Assembly: GCA_027315455.1 (NCBI GenBank)
Contig: DAHUXZ010000001.1
Span: 1-64,000, forward strand
DNA: 64,000 bases
Direction: 5' to 3'
Origin: Thermoplasmata archaeon
GTDB taxonomy: Archaea > Thermoplasmatota > Thermoplasmata > Lutacidiplasmatales > UBA184
The position numbers were made by a program, and so were the translations under genes. Below the pieces are notes generated by a model. It did not search any database and was not told the origin of the DNA. It saw only the letters and a program-made list of their open reading frames with translations. Positions 48,134-57,024 of the stretch are shown piece by piece; the first letter of the stretch is position 1, and every line of letters starts with the position of its first letter.

Positions 48134-49012
48134 GTGCCGCGGGCCCACCGCCCGAGCGCGGAGTTCCCGGCCCATCTCGAGACGCTCTACCGGGAGTTTC
48201 CGTTCGCCCGTTCGTTCGCCGACGACCCGGTCTCGTGCCTCCGGCCGCTCGCCACGGACCCGCGGTCCGCCGAGGCGAGCGGGGTCTTCCTCGCGACCCT
48301 GGCCGTCGGGCAGACCGCGGCGATCCGCGGGGCGTTCGCCCGCCTGACCGAGCGCGCCGGGGGGGACCTCGCGACCGCGGTCCGCCACGCGACGGCGGCC
48401 AACCACGGCCGCCTCCTCTCGCCGTTCCAGCACCGGTGGATCCGGGGCGACCAGATGGGGTACCTCGCGCTCCGGCTGAGGACCCTCTACGCCTCCTACC
48501 CGTCGCTGGAGGCGCTCTTCCTCGAGGGGCTCGACGCCGGGGATTTCGCCCACGGGATCGACGCCCTCGCCCGGGGACTGAGGGGGGGCGCCGGCGACCC
48601 GCCGTCGCCCCCCGGCTACGCCGCCCTCTTCCCCACGCCGCTCGGGGCTCCGCGGAGTCCCTGCAAGCGGCTCACGCTCTACGTCCGCTGGATGGTCCGA
48701 CCGCGCTTCCCCGACCTCGGCCTGTGGTCCCACGTCCCGGCCGGGGAGCTGCGCGTCCCCCTCGACCAGCATGTCTACTGGATCGCCTACCATCTCGGCC
48801 TGACGCGTCGCCGCACCCGCTCCTGGGCCGCCGTCGAGGAGGTCACCGAGGCGCTGCGGCGCATCGACCCCCTCGACCCCACGCGCTACGACTTCGTCCT
48901 GTGCCACACCGGCATCTCCGGCGACTGCCCGAAGCGCCGGGACCTCGCGGTCTGCGGACCCTGCTCGGTCCGCGCGGACTGCCGCCTCTGGCGGGGGAGG
49001 GCCGCCGCATGA
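48134..49012 (+). CDS. TIGR02757 (DUF2400) family protein
   Basis: A 292-residue member of a family with a helix-hairpin-helix-like, glycosylase-related fold but no assigned reaction. The family block is clear: PCKRLTLYVRWMVRP, DLGLWSHVPAGELRVPLDQH, ARLGL-like YHLGLTRRRTRSW and DPLDPTRYDFVLCHTGI. The C terminus has CPKRRDLAVCGPCSVRADC, with Cys spacing (C-x8-C-x2-C-x5-C) that could bind an iron-sulfur cluster as in endonuclease III relatives. GTG 48134 follows a promoter box by 25 nt. A small unknown gene overlaps its stop (ATGA). Confidence 0.85.
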   Translation: MPRAHRPSAEFPAHLETLYREFPFARSFADDPVSCLRPLATDPRSAEASGVFLATLAVGQTAAIRGAFARLTERAGGDLATAVRHATAANHGRLLSPFQHRWIRGDQMGYLALRLRTLYASYPSLEALFLEGLDAGDFAHGIDALARGLRGGAGDPPSPPGYAALFPTPLGAPRSPCKRLTLYVRWMVRPRFPDLGLWSHVPAGELRVPLDQHVYWIAYHLGLTRRRTRSWAAVEEVTEALRRIDPLDPTRYDFVLCHTGISGDCPKRRDLAVCGPCSVRADCRLWRGRAAA

Positions 49013-49437
49013 GCCCTCCCCCGACGGTGGCCCCGCTCCCCATCGACCCCGGTCTCCTCGGCCGCTTCCGTGCCGCCGGCACCCGGATCGCGTGGCGGCC
49101 CGCTCCCCCGGGAGCGCCCGAGCGTCGGGGCCGCCGGCCCGGGCCGGCGGTGACCGCGCGCATCGCCCACCTCCACGACGAGGAGGCCCGCATCGAGGAG
49201 ACCACGCGCGCGGGTCGCCGGCGCCTCGTCGTCGACTCGGGACCGGTGGGCGCCCTCGTGATCCTTCTCGAGGCCGACCGTCTCGGCCCGCCGGGCCGCC
49301 TCGTCGCGCACGCCGCCCACGAGATCCCGGCGTTCGGCCAGGGGGCGATCGAGGCGGAGTGGGGCGGGGACCCCGCCGAGGGGCCGGGCCTCGCCATCGC
49401 GGACCTCGTCGCGCTGGCCCGCTACGCCCTGGGCTGA
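49009..49437 (+). CDS. hypothetical protein coupled to TIGR02757-like gene
   Basis: An unrecognised 142-residue soluble protein. The N-terminal 50 residues are Pro/Arg-rich; the rest has alternating strands and helices (VTARIAHLHDEEARIEET, RRLVVDSGPVGALVILLE, GLAIADLVALARYALG). The segment IPAFGQGAIEAEWG is distinctive. No catalytic motif stands out. The start overlaps the upstream stop by 4 bp, so it is cotranslated with the TIGR02757-like protein. It ends 16 bp from the convergent HAD gene. Confidence 0.6.
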   Translation: MSPPPTVAPLPIDPGLLGRFRAAGTRIAWRPAPPGAPERRGRRPGPAVTARIAHLHDEEARIEETTRAGRRRLVVDSGPVGALVILLEADRLGPPGRLVAHAAHEIPAFGQGAIEAEWGGDPAEGPGLAIADLVALARYALG

Positions 49438-49453
49438 CCGGGCGGACGGGGGG

Positions 49454-50212
49454 CTACGCGACGCCGAGCCGCCGGACGAGCTCGGGGAGCGAGCGCACCC
49501 GCGGGATCGGGCCGGGCGGGGCCGGCACCGGAAAGCGCGGCCGGGGCCGGTACCGCGCGAGCCCGACCATGCGGACCGCCCCCATCCCGGCACGGCGGGC
49601 CCCGAGCAGGTCGCTCCCGAGGTCCCCGACGTGCAGCGCGTCGCGGGGCCGTGCGCAAAGAAGCCGCAGGGCGAGGCGGAACGGGCGCGCCGACGGCTTC
49701 GCCGAGGCGATCTCGCAGGAGAGGATCGTGGCGTGGAGCCGCGGGGCGATCCCGAGCCGTCCGAGGAGCGCGCGGATCGCGTGGGGGGGCTCGTAGAGGA
49801 TGTTCGAGACCAGGCCGAGGCGGATCCCCGCGTCGCCGAGCGCCGCAAGGGCGGGGAGGACCCCCGGGCCGAGGCGGACCGTCGCCCGCTGTACCGCCCG
49901 CGCGATCCCGCGGGCGACGGTTTCGGGCGCGACGGCGACCCCGGTGCGCCCGGCGATCCAGCGCACCTGCGCCGGGATCGGGAACGACCGGCCGCGGCGC
50001 TCGCGGGCGGCGCCGGCCCGCTCTAGGTCGAGGACGGCCGCCGCGGCGGCCGCCGGGGAAAGGCCCCCGTCGGCCAGCGGCCCCTGCCAGCTCGCGCGGC
50101 GTTCGGATTCGTACCGGGTCCGCCCCGCGGGATCGAGGTAGGCGAGGGTGTACCACAGATCCAGCGTGATGGCCACGGGCCGCGCCGGCGCGCGCCCGGC
50201 TCCGGCATTCAC
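49454..50212 (-). CDS. HAD-superfamily hydrolase
   Basis: A 252-residue HAD hydrolase. Motif I is ITLDLWYTLAY: the nucleophile Asp is present but the second Asp of D-x-D is Trp, as in several HAD groups with non-classical activity. Motif II is LGLVSNI, motif III the Lys in SAKPSARPF, and motif IV LHVGDLGSDLLGARRAGM. GTG 50212 overlaps the stop of the glycosyltransferase gene (GTGA), so they are coupled; GTG 50176, directly before AITLD, is an alternative. A role in removing phosphate from a sugar made by the neighbour is possible but unproven. Confidence 0.82.
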   Translation of the reverse strand: MNAGAGRAPARPVAITLDLWYTLAYLDPAGRTRYESERRASWQGPLADGGLSPAAAAAAVLDLERAGAARERRGRSFPIPAQVRWIAGRTGVAVAPETVARGIARAVQRATVRLGPGVLPALAALGDAGIRLGLVSNILYEPPHAIRALLGRLGIAPRLHATILSCEIASAKPSARPFRLALRLLCARPRDALHVGDLGSDLLGARRAGMGAVRMVGLARYRPRPRFPVPAPPGPIPRVRSLPELVRRLGVA

Positions 50213-51567
50213 GTCCGCCAGCCCCGGTGGCGGTGCTCGTCGTAGAGGCCGATGGTCCGGTCGAAGACCTCCCGGAGCCTCGGGGCGGCCCGGCTGACGT
50301 GGCAGCGTCGGGCGGTCTGGGCCCCGGCGATGCCGATGCTCTCGGCCCGCGCGGGGCGGCTCAAGAGCATGCCGAGCCGGTCCGCGAGCGCCTCGGAGCG
50401 CCCGGGCGGCACGGCGTAGCCGTTGACCCCGTCGTTGACGAGCTCGGCCACGCCGGCGCCGCGACTGACGACGACGGGCAGGTGGTGCGTCCACGCCTCG
50501 ACGACGACCAGGCCGAAGCCCTCCCACGGCGCCGGATGGGCGAAGACGTCGGCCGCGCCGTAGGCGGCGCGCAGCGCGTCCGCGCTCAGCCCGCCGGTGA
50601 AGACGACGGACCCGGTGAGCTTGAGCTCGCGCACGCGGGCGTCCAGGCGGGCGCGCCAGCTCGTCGCCTTGTTCTCGCCGAGCGCCTCCGGCCGCGTGGA
50701 GAAGCTCTCCCCGCCGACCAGGACGAGGCGGGCGTCGGGGTGGCGCCGGAGCAGGCGCGCGAACGCCTCGATGAGGAGGTCCTGGCGCTTCACCGGGTCC
50801 ATCCGCGCGACGGAGAGGACCGTGGGCGCGTCCCCGAGGCCGTAGCGCGCACGGAACGCCGCGACCTCCCGCGGGCTCGCGCGCCGCTGCTCGCGGGGGT
50901 CGAAGTACGGATAGACCTGGAACGCGCGGCCGTGGAACCCGGCGCGGATGAGGTCCTCGAGCCCGGCGCGGGTGCTCACGACGATCCCGTCGAACCCCTC
51001 CATCGACTTGAGGAAGAAGCGCCGGACCGGCTCCGGGTAGCCGCGGAAGTCGAGGGGAATGTGCCAGTGCAGGACCGTCGGGGCCGCCGAGCCGATGATC
51101 CCGCCGACCAGGATCTGCTGGAAGTCGTTGACGTAGAAGACGTCGTGGTCCGCCGCGTGGGCGAGCAGGCGCTGCACGGTCCGGTACTGGTACGTCACGA
51201 ACGCCGGGTAGTCCTCGAGCGAGGGGCGAAAGCCCGACGGGCCGTGGAAGGATCGCCAGATCTCCTCCTTGAAGCGGCCGTAGCGGGTCCGCTCCTCGGC
51301 GCTCAGCGGAACGCTCTCGAGGAGGTAGCCCTCGTCGGTCACGAGCCGCTCGGGGATGCCGCTCGCGCCGAGCGCGACCCAGGTGGGGGTGCCGCGGAGC
51401 CAGGAGCCCCGGCCGCTCGAGAGGAGCGCACGCATCATCGGCACGACGCCGCCGATCTGGGGCACGTAGTCGCGGCCGAGCACCCAGCGCTCGCCGGCCG
51501 GCGCGGTCCGGCCGGGGATCGGCCGGACGGGCGGGGTCTGAGTGCTCACGCAGAGTCGGATCGGCAT
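50209..51567 (-). CDS. GT4-type glycosyltransferase, possibly trehalose-related
   Basis: A 452-residue GT-B glycosyltransferase. The C-terminal half is a standard GT4 domain: VLSVARMDPVKRQDLLIEAF, LVLVGGESFS, VFTGGLSADALRAAYGAAD and the donor-site PAPWEGFGLVVVEAW. The N-terminal half (GGVVPMMRALL, EIWRSFHGP, YPAFVTYQYRTVQRLL, DVFYVNDFQQIL) recalls trehalose-phosphate synthases. With the following HAD hydrolase and a GH15 glycosidase nearby, trehalose or another disaccharide is a reasonable guess. It starts at ATG 51567. The mini PiT-like gene lies 130 bp upstream. Confidence 0.8.
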   Translation of the reverse strand: MPIRLCVSTQTPPVRPIPGRTAPAGERWVLGRDYVPQIGGVVPMMRALLSSGRGSWLRGTPTWVALGASGIPERLVTDEGYLLESVPLSAEERTRYGRFKEEIWRSFHGPSGFRPSLEDYPAFVTYQYRTVQRLLAHAADHDVFYVNDFQQILVGGIIGSAAPTVLHWHIPLDFRGYPEPVRRFFLKSMEGFDGIVVSTRAGLEDLIRAGFHGRAFQVYPYFDPREQRRASPREVAAFRARYGLGDAPTVLSVARMDPVKRQDLLIEAFARLLRRHPDARLVLVGGESFSTRPEALGENKATSWRARLDARVRELKLTGSVVFTGGLSADALRAAYGAADVFAHPAPWEGFGLVVVEAWTHHLPVVVSRGAGVAELVNDGVNGYAVPPGRSEALADRLGMLLSRPARAESIGIAGAQTARRCHVSRAAPRLREVFDRTIGLYDEHRHRGWRT

Positions 51568-51697
51568 CGAAACGCGCCCGGCCCCCCGTGCGGTTTGCGG
51601 AGAGACGCCGGGTTAAGCCCGGCCCCGATCGCCGTTCGGAGAACTCTTCGGCGAAAGCACGATGGCACCGAAACAGAAAGAGCTTTGCGTCGGCGAA

Positions 51698-52081
51698 CTA
51701 GGAAAGACCGGCCGCGCGGAGCGCGAGGGCGCTCGCGAAGCCCACGGCCGCACCGGACGCCGGTCCCGCGGCCCAGCCGAGCCGGATCGATCGGAGGACG
51801 CCGGTATCGAGGCTCGCCCGCCCGCGGGCGAGCCCCGCGCCGGCGATCCCGACGCGGCCCGGGGAGAGGATCCCCGTGCCGACGGGGGCCGGGACGGCCC
51901 CGGAGGCGAGGAGCGCCCCCGCGAAGGTGAGGGGGGCCATGAGGCGCAGGGCGGTGGGCGCGCGGAGCGCTCCGCCCGCGTAGGCCATCCCCATGCACGC
52001 GCCGGTGTACTGGGCGCCCCTGCCCGCCGCGAACCCGACCGCGAGGCCCAGAAGGACGATGGCGAGCGGGTCGAGGATCAC
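51698..52081 (-). CDS. short membrane protein resembling PiT transporter ends
   Basis: A 127-residue hydrophobic protein. The first helix and loop (LAIVLLGLAVGFAAGRGAQY, TGACMGMAYAGGALRAPTAL) and the segment TFAGALLASGAVPAPVGTGIL resemble the N-terminal repeat of inorganic phosphate transporters, with the usual G-x-ND-x-AN replaced. The last segment (IRLGWAAGPASGAAVGFASA) recalls the final PiT helix. Full PiT proteins have about 330-400 residues, so this is either a shortened relic or another small membrane protein. The ATG overlaps the GH15 gene stop (ATGA). Confidence 0.55.
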   Translation of the reverse strand: MILDPLAIVLLGLAVGFAAGRGAQYTGACMGMAYAGGALRAPTALRLMAPLTFAGALLASGAVPAPVGTGILSPGRVGIAGAGLARGRASLDTGVLRSIRLGWAAGPASGAAVGFASALALRAAGLS

Positions 52082-53943
52082 CCGCGCCCCATCGGACGGG
52101 CCGGGCCGGCCGGACCGGCCCCGGGCCAGACCCGGGTGAGCTCGCGACGCAGGATCGCGGGAGCGCTCGCGTAGCCGAGGGCGAGCGCGGCGCGCAAGAG
52201 GGCGATGTGGGTGAGCGCCTGGGGGTAGTTGCCGAGCGGGCGCCGGCGGACCGGGTCGTACTCCTCGGAGAACAGTCCGAGCGTCCCCCCCGCCCTAAGG
52301 AGGCGGTCGAAACTTTTCCGCGCCAGCCGCTCGGCACCGGCGCGGGCGCGGGCCTCGACGAGCCAGAACGAGCAGGGCAGGAACGCCCCCTCGGGGCCCG
52401 CGAGGCCGTCGTCGGCGCGGTAGCGGTAGACGAACGGGCCGACGGCGAGGTCAGAGGCGACCCGGTCGATCGTGGCGAGGACCTTCGGGTCGTCGAACGG
52501 GAGGAACCCGACGAGCGGGATGCGCAGGTTCGCGGCATCGACGGCATGCTCGCCGAACGACCGGACGAACGTCCGACGGTCCGGGTCCCACCCGCGGCGG
52601 AGGATCGTCGCGTGGATCCGGTCCGCCGTCCGCCGCCACCCGCGGGCCGCGGCGCTGTCGCCGTAGCGGTCGGCGATCCCGGCGGCCGCGTCGAGCGCGA
52701 CCCACGCCATCAGCTTCGAGTGGACGAAGTGGCGGGGCGGTCCCCGGACCTCCCAGATCCCGCGATCCGGTCGGCGCCACGCCGTCGCGACCCGGTCGGC
52801 GAGCGGGACGAGGCGGCGCCACCGGCGGCTGAGCGCGATGGGGTCGAGGTCGACCATCAGCCGCGCGCAGGCGAGGAGCTCGCCGAAGATGTCGAGCTGG
52901 AACTGGGCCGCGGCGCCGTTGCCCACCCGCACCGGCCGCGAGTCGAGGTAGCCGCGGAGCCCGGGGATCTCGCGCTCGGTGAGGTCGCTCTCGCCGTGGG
53001 CCCCGTAGACGACCCGCAGGCCCGCCGGTCCGTCCGGGGCGGCCTCGATGCGGTCGACGACCCAGCCCAGGAACGCCGCGGCTTCGCTGCGGTGGTCGAG
53101 GAGCAGCATCGCCTGGGCCGCGAACGCGGCGTCCCGGATCCAGACGTAGCGGTAGTCCCAGTTGCGCCCGCCGCCCGGCCATTCCGGCAGCGAGGTCGTG
53201 GGGGCCGCGACGAACGCCCCCGTGTCCGCGTGCGACAGCAGCTTGAGCACGAGCTCGCTGCGCTCGACGGCGGTGTGCCAGGCTCCGGCGAGCCGGTGGA
53301 TCGGCGCCGCCGCGCCGTGGACCCACGTCCGCCAGAACGCGACCGCGTTGGCCGCCGCGCCGACGGGGTCCCGCGGAGGACGGGCGCCGTTGAAGCCGAG
53401 GTGGACCCACTGCGCCGTGCCGGGCGCGACGCGCCCCCGGGCGATGGCGCGGTCCCCTTGGCGTTCGCTCGGCCACGGCGCCGTCTGCACGAGCCGGTCG
53501 TCCCCGTCCGTCGCGATGACCTCGCGGCCGCGGGTCGCGAGCGCCGGGACCCGGGCGCCATAGCCGAATCGGGGGGCGAACGTCACCGTGACCGCGACCG
53601 TGGACCCCTCGGACTCGAGCAGGCGCAGGATGGACGGGGAGGACTCCCGGTCCGGGTCGAGGAGGAACAGGTCGATCAGGTGGAGGCGGCCGCCGTCGGG
53701 GAGGGTGAAGCGGGTCTCGAGCAGGTTCGTCGACGGGAGGTAGCGCTGATCGCCCCGCACCGCGGGCTCGGGGGCGACCCGGGCGAACCCCCCGCGCTCG
53801 GGGTCGAGCAGGCTCGCGAAGACGCTCGGCGAGGCGAACCGGGGCAGGCACGCCCAGGCGATCGTCCCGTCCCTGTCGACGAGCGCGGCGGTGTGGAGGT
53901 TGCCGATCAGCCCGAGGTCCGTGAGGGATGTCGCCGGCTCCAC
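52078..53943 (-). CDS. glycoside hydrolase family 15 protein
   Basis: A 621-residue GH15 enzyme, a family of glucoamylases and, in some archaea, trehalases. The N-terminal beta-sandwich begins LTDLGLIGNLHTAALVDRDG and GTIAWACLPRFASPSVFASL. The (alpha/alpha)6 barrel includes RNWDYRYVWIRDAAFAAQAM, the general-acid region VVYGAHGESDLTEREIPGL and the general-base region GAFLPCSFWLVEARARAG. I chose GTG 53943 (reads MEPATSLTDLG), which gives the usual length. It lies 29 bp after nrdJ on the same strand, and the mini PiT-like gene overlaps its stop. Its place beside GT4 and HAD genes suggests disaccharide turnover. Confidence 0.92.
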   Translation of the reverse strand: MEPATSLTDLGLIGNLHTAALVDRDGTIAWACLPRFASPSVFASLLDPERGGFARVAPEPAVRGDQRYLPSTNLLETRFTLPDGGRLHLIDLFLLDPDRESSPSILRLLESEGSTVAVTVTFAPRFGYGARVPALATRGREVIATDGDDRLVQTAPWPSERQGDRAIARGRVAPGTAQWVHLGFNGARPPRDPVGAAANAVAFWRTWVHGAAAPIHRLAGAWHTAVERSELVLKLLSHADTGAFVAAPTTSLPEWPGGGRNWDYRYVWIRDAAFAAQAMLLLDHRSEAAAFLGWVVDRIEAAPDGPAGLRVVYGAHGESDLTEREIPGLRGYLDSRPVRVGNGAAAQFQLDIFGELLACARLMVDLDPIALSRRWRRLVPLADRVATAWRRPDRGIWEVRGPPRHFVHSKLMAWVALDAAAGIADRYGDSAAARGWRRTADRIHATILRRGWDPDRRTFVRSFGEHAVDAANLRIPLVGFLPFDDPKVLATIDRVASDLAVGPFVYRYRADDGLAGPEGAFLPCSFWLVEARARAGAERLARKSFDRLLRAGGTLGLFSEEYDPVRRRPLGNYPQALTHIALLRAALALGYASAPAILRRELTRVWPGAGPAGPARPMGRG

Positions 53944-53972
53944 CTCCGACCGTCCCGCGGACGCGATCTGGC

Positions 53973-56738
53973 CTAGGAGCAGCCGCTCGTTGCCCCGCAG
54001 ACCGTGCACGCGTAGCAGGTGCCCGATCGGACCATGATCCCGCCGCAGATATGGCAGGAGGGTGCGTCCTCGCTGACGCCACCGGTGAGGGCGCCCTCGC
54101 CGAACGCATCGAGCGGCTTGGTCTCGAACTTCACGGCGGTGGCGGCCGCCGGCTTCGCGGCCCCGCCCCCGTTGCTCTCGCCCGCCGGCCCCTCGAGGCC
54201 GATCGCGCGGCGGTCCTCCTCGGAGAGGAACTCGATCGCGAGCCAGCGCGCCACGTAGTCCGGGATCGACTTCGCGAAGCGGACCTTCGGGTTGTTCGTC
54301 GCGCCGGCCGGCTCGAACCGAAGGTGCGCGAGCTTGCGCACGAGGTCCTTGAGCGGGACCCCGTGCTGCAGCGCCATCGACATCGAGATGCCGAGGGAAT
54401 CCATCAGCCCGTTGACGGTCGAGCCTTCCTTCGTGACCCGGAAGAAGACCTCTCCGGGGCGCCCGTCGGGGTAGAGACCCACGGTGACGTAGCCGTCGTG
54501 CCCACCCACCTGGAAGTGGTGCGTCACGGCCTTGCGCTCGTCGGGCAGGCGCTCGCGGACCGGACCCCGGGGGCCGGTGACCGGGCCGCGGCCCTTGCCG
54601 GTCTCGTACGGCTGCGAGGCCTTGCACCCGTCGCGGTAGAGGGCCACGGACTTGATCCCGAGGCGCCACGCCTCGAGGTAGATCTTCTCGATGTCCTCGA
54701 CGGTCGCCTCGTGGGGGAGGTTGATCGTCTTGGACGCCCCCCCCGAGAGGAACGGCTGGACCGCGCCGAGCATCTTGAGGTGGCCCATCGGCGAGATCGT
54801 CCGGGTCCCGCCGGCGGGGGCGAGGGCCGTGTCGAAGACGGAAAGGTGCTCCGTCTTGATCCCGGGGGCGCCCTCGAGCGTCCCGTTCGCCTCGAGGTGG
54901 GCGACGATCGCGGCCCCCTCGGCCGGCGGATAGCCCAGGCTCGCGAGCGCGTCGCCGACGGTGCGGTTCACGAGCCGCATCACCCCGCCGCCGACCAGGT
55001 TCTTCGTCTTGACGAGCGAGAGCTCCGGTTCGAGACCGAGGGTGTCGCACCCCATGAGCAGGCCGATCGTCCCCGTGGGGGCGATGACGGAGATCTGGGC
55101 GTTGCGGTAGCCCCAGAGCTCGCCGGCCTTGACCGTGTCGTGCCAGCGGTCCTGCGCGGCGCGGACGTAGGGGTCGAGACGGCGGTCCTTCCCCGCGAGG
55201 ACGTCGGCCGCGTGCGAGTGCTTGCCCATCACGCGGAGCATCGGCGCGCGGTTCTTGTCAAAGGCGGGGAACGGCCCCACCCGCTTCGCGATCTCCGCGG
55301 ACATGTGGTAGCCCTCGGCGGAGAGGTACGCCGAGATCGCCGCGGCCAGGGTGCGGCCGGCGTCGGAATCGTAGGCGAATCCGTAGTGCATGAGCAGCGC
55401 GCCCAGGTTGGCGTAGCCGAGCCCGAGCGGCCGGAAGTCGTGGGAGTTCTGCGCGATCGACGCCGTCGGGTAGCTCGACGCGTCGACGACGATCTCCATC
55501 GCGAGGATGATCGCCCGGATCGCATCCCGGTACAGCTCGAGGTCGAAGGAGCCGTCCCCGCGGAGGAACTTCATCAGGTTGATCGACGCGAGGTTGCACG
55601 CCGAGTCGTCCAGGAAGAGGTACTCGCTGCACGGGTTCGAGGCGTTGATCCGCCCCGACATCGGGCTCGTGTGCCAGTCGTTGGTGATGTCGTCGAACTG
55701 GACGCCGGGGTCGCCGCATCGCCACGCCGCGTAGGCGAGCTTCCGCCAGAGGTCGCGGGCCCGGTAGGCCTGGGCGACGGAGTGGTCGGTCCGATTGTAC
55801 GTCTTCCACTCCCCGTCCTTGACGACCGCGTCCATGAAGGCGTCCGGGATGCGGACGGAGTGGTTCGCGTTCTGGTAGGCGATCGAGGCGTAGGCGCTGT
55901 CCGGCGCGGTCCCGTCGAAGTTCGACGAATAGCCCTCGCGGATCAGGGCGAGCGCCTTGTCCTCCTCCCGGACCTTGCACTCGATGAAGTCGACGACGTC
56001 GGGGTGATCGAGGTTGAGGATCACCATCTTCGCCGCGCGGCGCGTCGTCCCGCCGGACTTGATGACGCCGGCGAGGGCGTCGAACGCCCGCATGAACGAC
56101 ACGGGGCCGGACGCGATGCCCCCGCCCGACAGCCGTTCGTGGCTGCCGCGGAGCGAGGAGAGGTTCGTGCCGGTGCCGCTGCCGCCCTTGAACAGGCGTC
56201 CCTCGCTCGTCGCGAGGGCGAGGATCGAGTCCATGTCGTCGGCGACGGACTGGATGAAGCACGCCGAGCACTGCGGCGGCTCGCGGACGCCGACGTTGAA
56301 CCAGACGGGGCTGTTGAACGCCGCCATCTGCTGGACCATGAGGTAGGAGAGGCTCTCCTCGAGCTGCGTCGCCTCGTCGGCGGTGTCGTAGTAGCCGAGC
56401 TCGAGCCCGCGCTGCGCGATCCAGTGGCAGACGCGCCGGATCATCCCGTCGATCGAGGTCTCGCGGCGACCCTGGATGACGCGGAAGTACTTCGACGCGG
56501 CGATGTTGATCGCGTTGGCGCTCCAGCTCTCCGGGGCGTGGATCCCCTTGAGCTCGAAGATGACCGCCCCCTCGGCGTTCTTGATCACCGCGTCGTGGGT
56601 CTTCCAGCCGACGGTGTCGAACGCGGTCTTGCCCCGGGGGACCAGCCGGGGAACGGGGATCGGTTCGCGTCCGAGCCGCGAGGGCGGCCGGGGGGCCTCG
56701 TCGTTGACGGGTGCGGTGCGCTTCTTCGCTACGGCCAT
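53973..56738 (-). CDS. nrdJ: ribonucleotide reductase class II (adenosylcobalamin-dependent)
   Basis: Makes deoxyribonucleotides using a cobalamin radical. The 921 residues show FNSPVWFNVGV, CSACFIQSVADDMDSI, FKGGSGTGTNLSSLRG, the active-site NPCSEYLFLDDSACNLASINL region (N, C, E; written over 20 only in part here as NPCSEYLF and CNLASINL), and IAPTGTIGLLMGCDTLG. The C-terminal tail carries CHICGGIMVRSGTCYACTVC plus a last Cys pair, a zinc-type module usual in NrdJ that delivers reducing power. There is no ATP-cone. The ATG at 56738 is preceded by GGAGTGAAC. A TATA-like element near 56958-56965 would give a leader of about 197 nt. The GH15 gene follows. Confidence 0.96.
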   Translation of the reverse strand: MAVAKKRTAPVNDEAPRPPSRLGREPIPVPRLVPRGKTAFDTVGWKTHDAVIKNAEGAVIFELKGIHAPESWSANAINIAASKYFRVIQGRRETSIDGMIRRVCHWIAQRGLELGYYDTADEATQLEESLSYLMVQQMAAFNSPVWFNVGVREPPQCSACFIQSVADDMDSILALATSEGRLFKGGSGTGTNLSSLRGSHERLSGGGIASGPVSFMRAFDALAGVIKSGGTTRRAAKMVILNLDHPDVVDFIECKVREEDKALALIREGYSSNFDGTAPDSAYASIAYQNANHSVRIPDAFMDAVVKDGEWKTYNRTDHSVAQAYRARDLWRKLAYAAWRCGDPGVQFDDITNDWHTSPMSGRINASNPCSEYLFLDDSACNLASINLMKFLRGDGSFDLELYRDAIRAIILAMEIVVDASSYPTASIAQNSHDFRPLGLGYANLGALLMHYGFAYDSDAGRTLAAAISAYLSAEGYHMSAEIAKRVGPFPAFDKNRAPMLRVMGKHSHAADVLAGKDRRLDPYVRAAQDRWHDTVKAGELWGYRNAQISVIAPTGTIGLLMGCDTLGLEPELSLVKTKNLVGGGVMRLVNRTVGDALASLGYPPAEGAAIVAHLEANGTLEGAPGIKTEHLSVFDTALAPAGGTRTISPMGHLKMLGAVQPFLSGGASKTINLPHEATVEDIEKIYLEAWRLGIKSVALYRDGCKASQPYETGKGRGPVTGPRGPVRERLPDERKAVTHHFQVGGHDGYVTVGLYPDGRPGEVFFRVTKEGSTVNGLMDSLGISMSMALQHGVPLKDLVRKLAHLRFEPAGATNNPKVRFAKSIPDYVARWLAIEFLSEEDRRAIGLEGPAGESNGGGAAKPAAATAVKFETKPLDAFGEGALTGGVSEDAPSCHICGGIMVRSGTCYACTVCGATSGCS

Positions 56739-57024
56739 TGAGGTTCACTCCGTGGGAGGAGGGCGGTCGGGTCGATCGACACGTCGATCGGACGCTGCCG
56801 GAACCGCTAGGCCGCCGGTACCCCTTGGCGCTTGCGCCCAGGCCGGGAAACCGTCTCGAGGGAGACGTGTTTCATGCCGAGCGGAGCGCTCCGGTTCACG
56901 GGCGGCGTCGCTCCGGACACCCGTCGCGGATCCTCCGGGGGGGCGGAGCATGTCGGGCTATATCTGGTTAGGGTTGGGCTCCCGCCATTTTGCCCCGCTT
57001 GCTTTCCTCCGTCCGCTTTCTTCG
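56739..57024 (-). other. long leader and promoter region of nrdJ
   Basis: A 286-bp stretch with no sizeable gene. CCAGATATAGC on the minus strand (about 56958-56968) is the best promoter box; the transcript would start near 56935 and run about 197 nt before the nrdJ ATG. It contains a palindromic hairpin GATCGAC/GTCGATC (56773-56788), a GGCGC/GCGCC hairpin (about 56827-56839), and a 22-codon open frame (56807-56875; MKHVSLETVSRPGRKRQG...). No B12-box was found. Confidence 0.45.

Noticed and set aside
56739-56935. Cobalamin riboswitch before nrdJ
   Set aside because: The B12-box consensus (GCCACTG) and the typical core are not present; the leader may still be regulatory.
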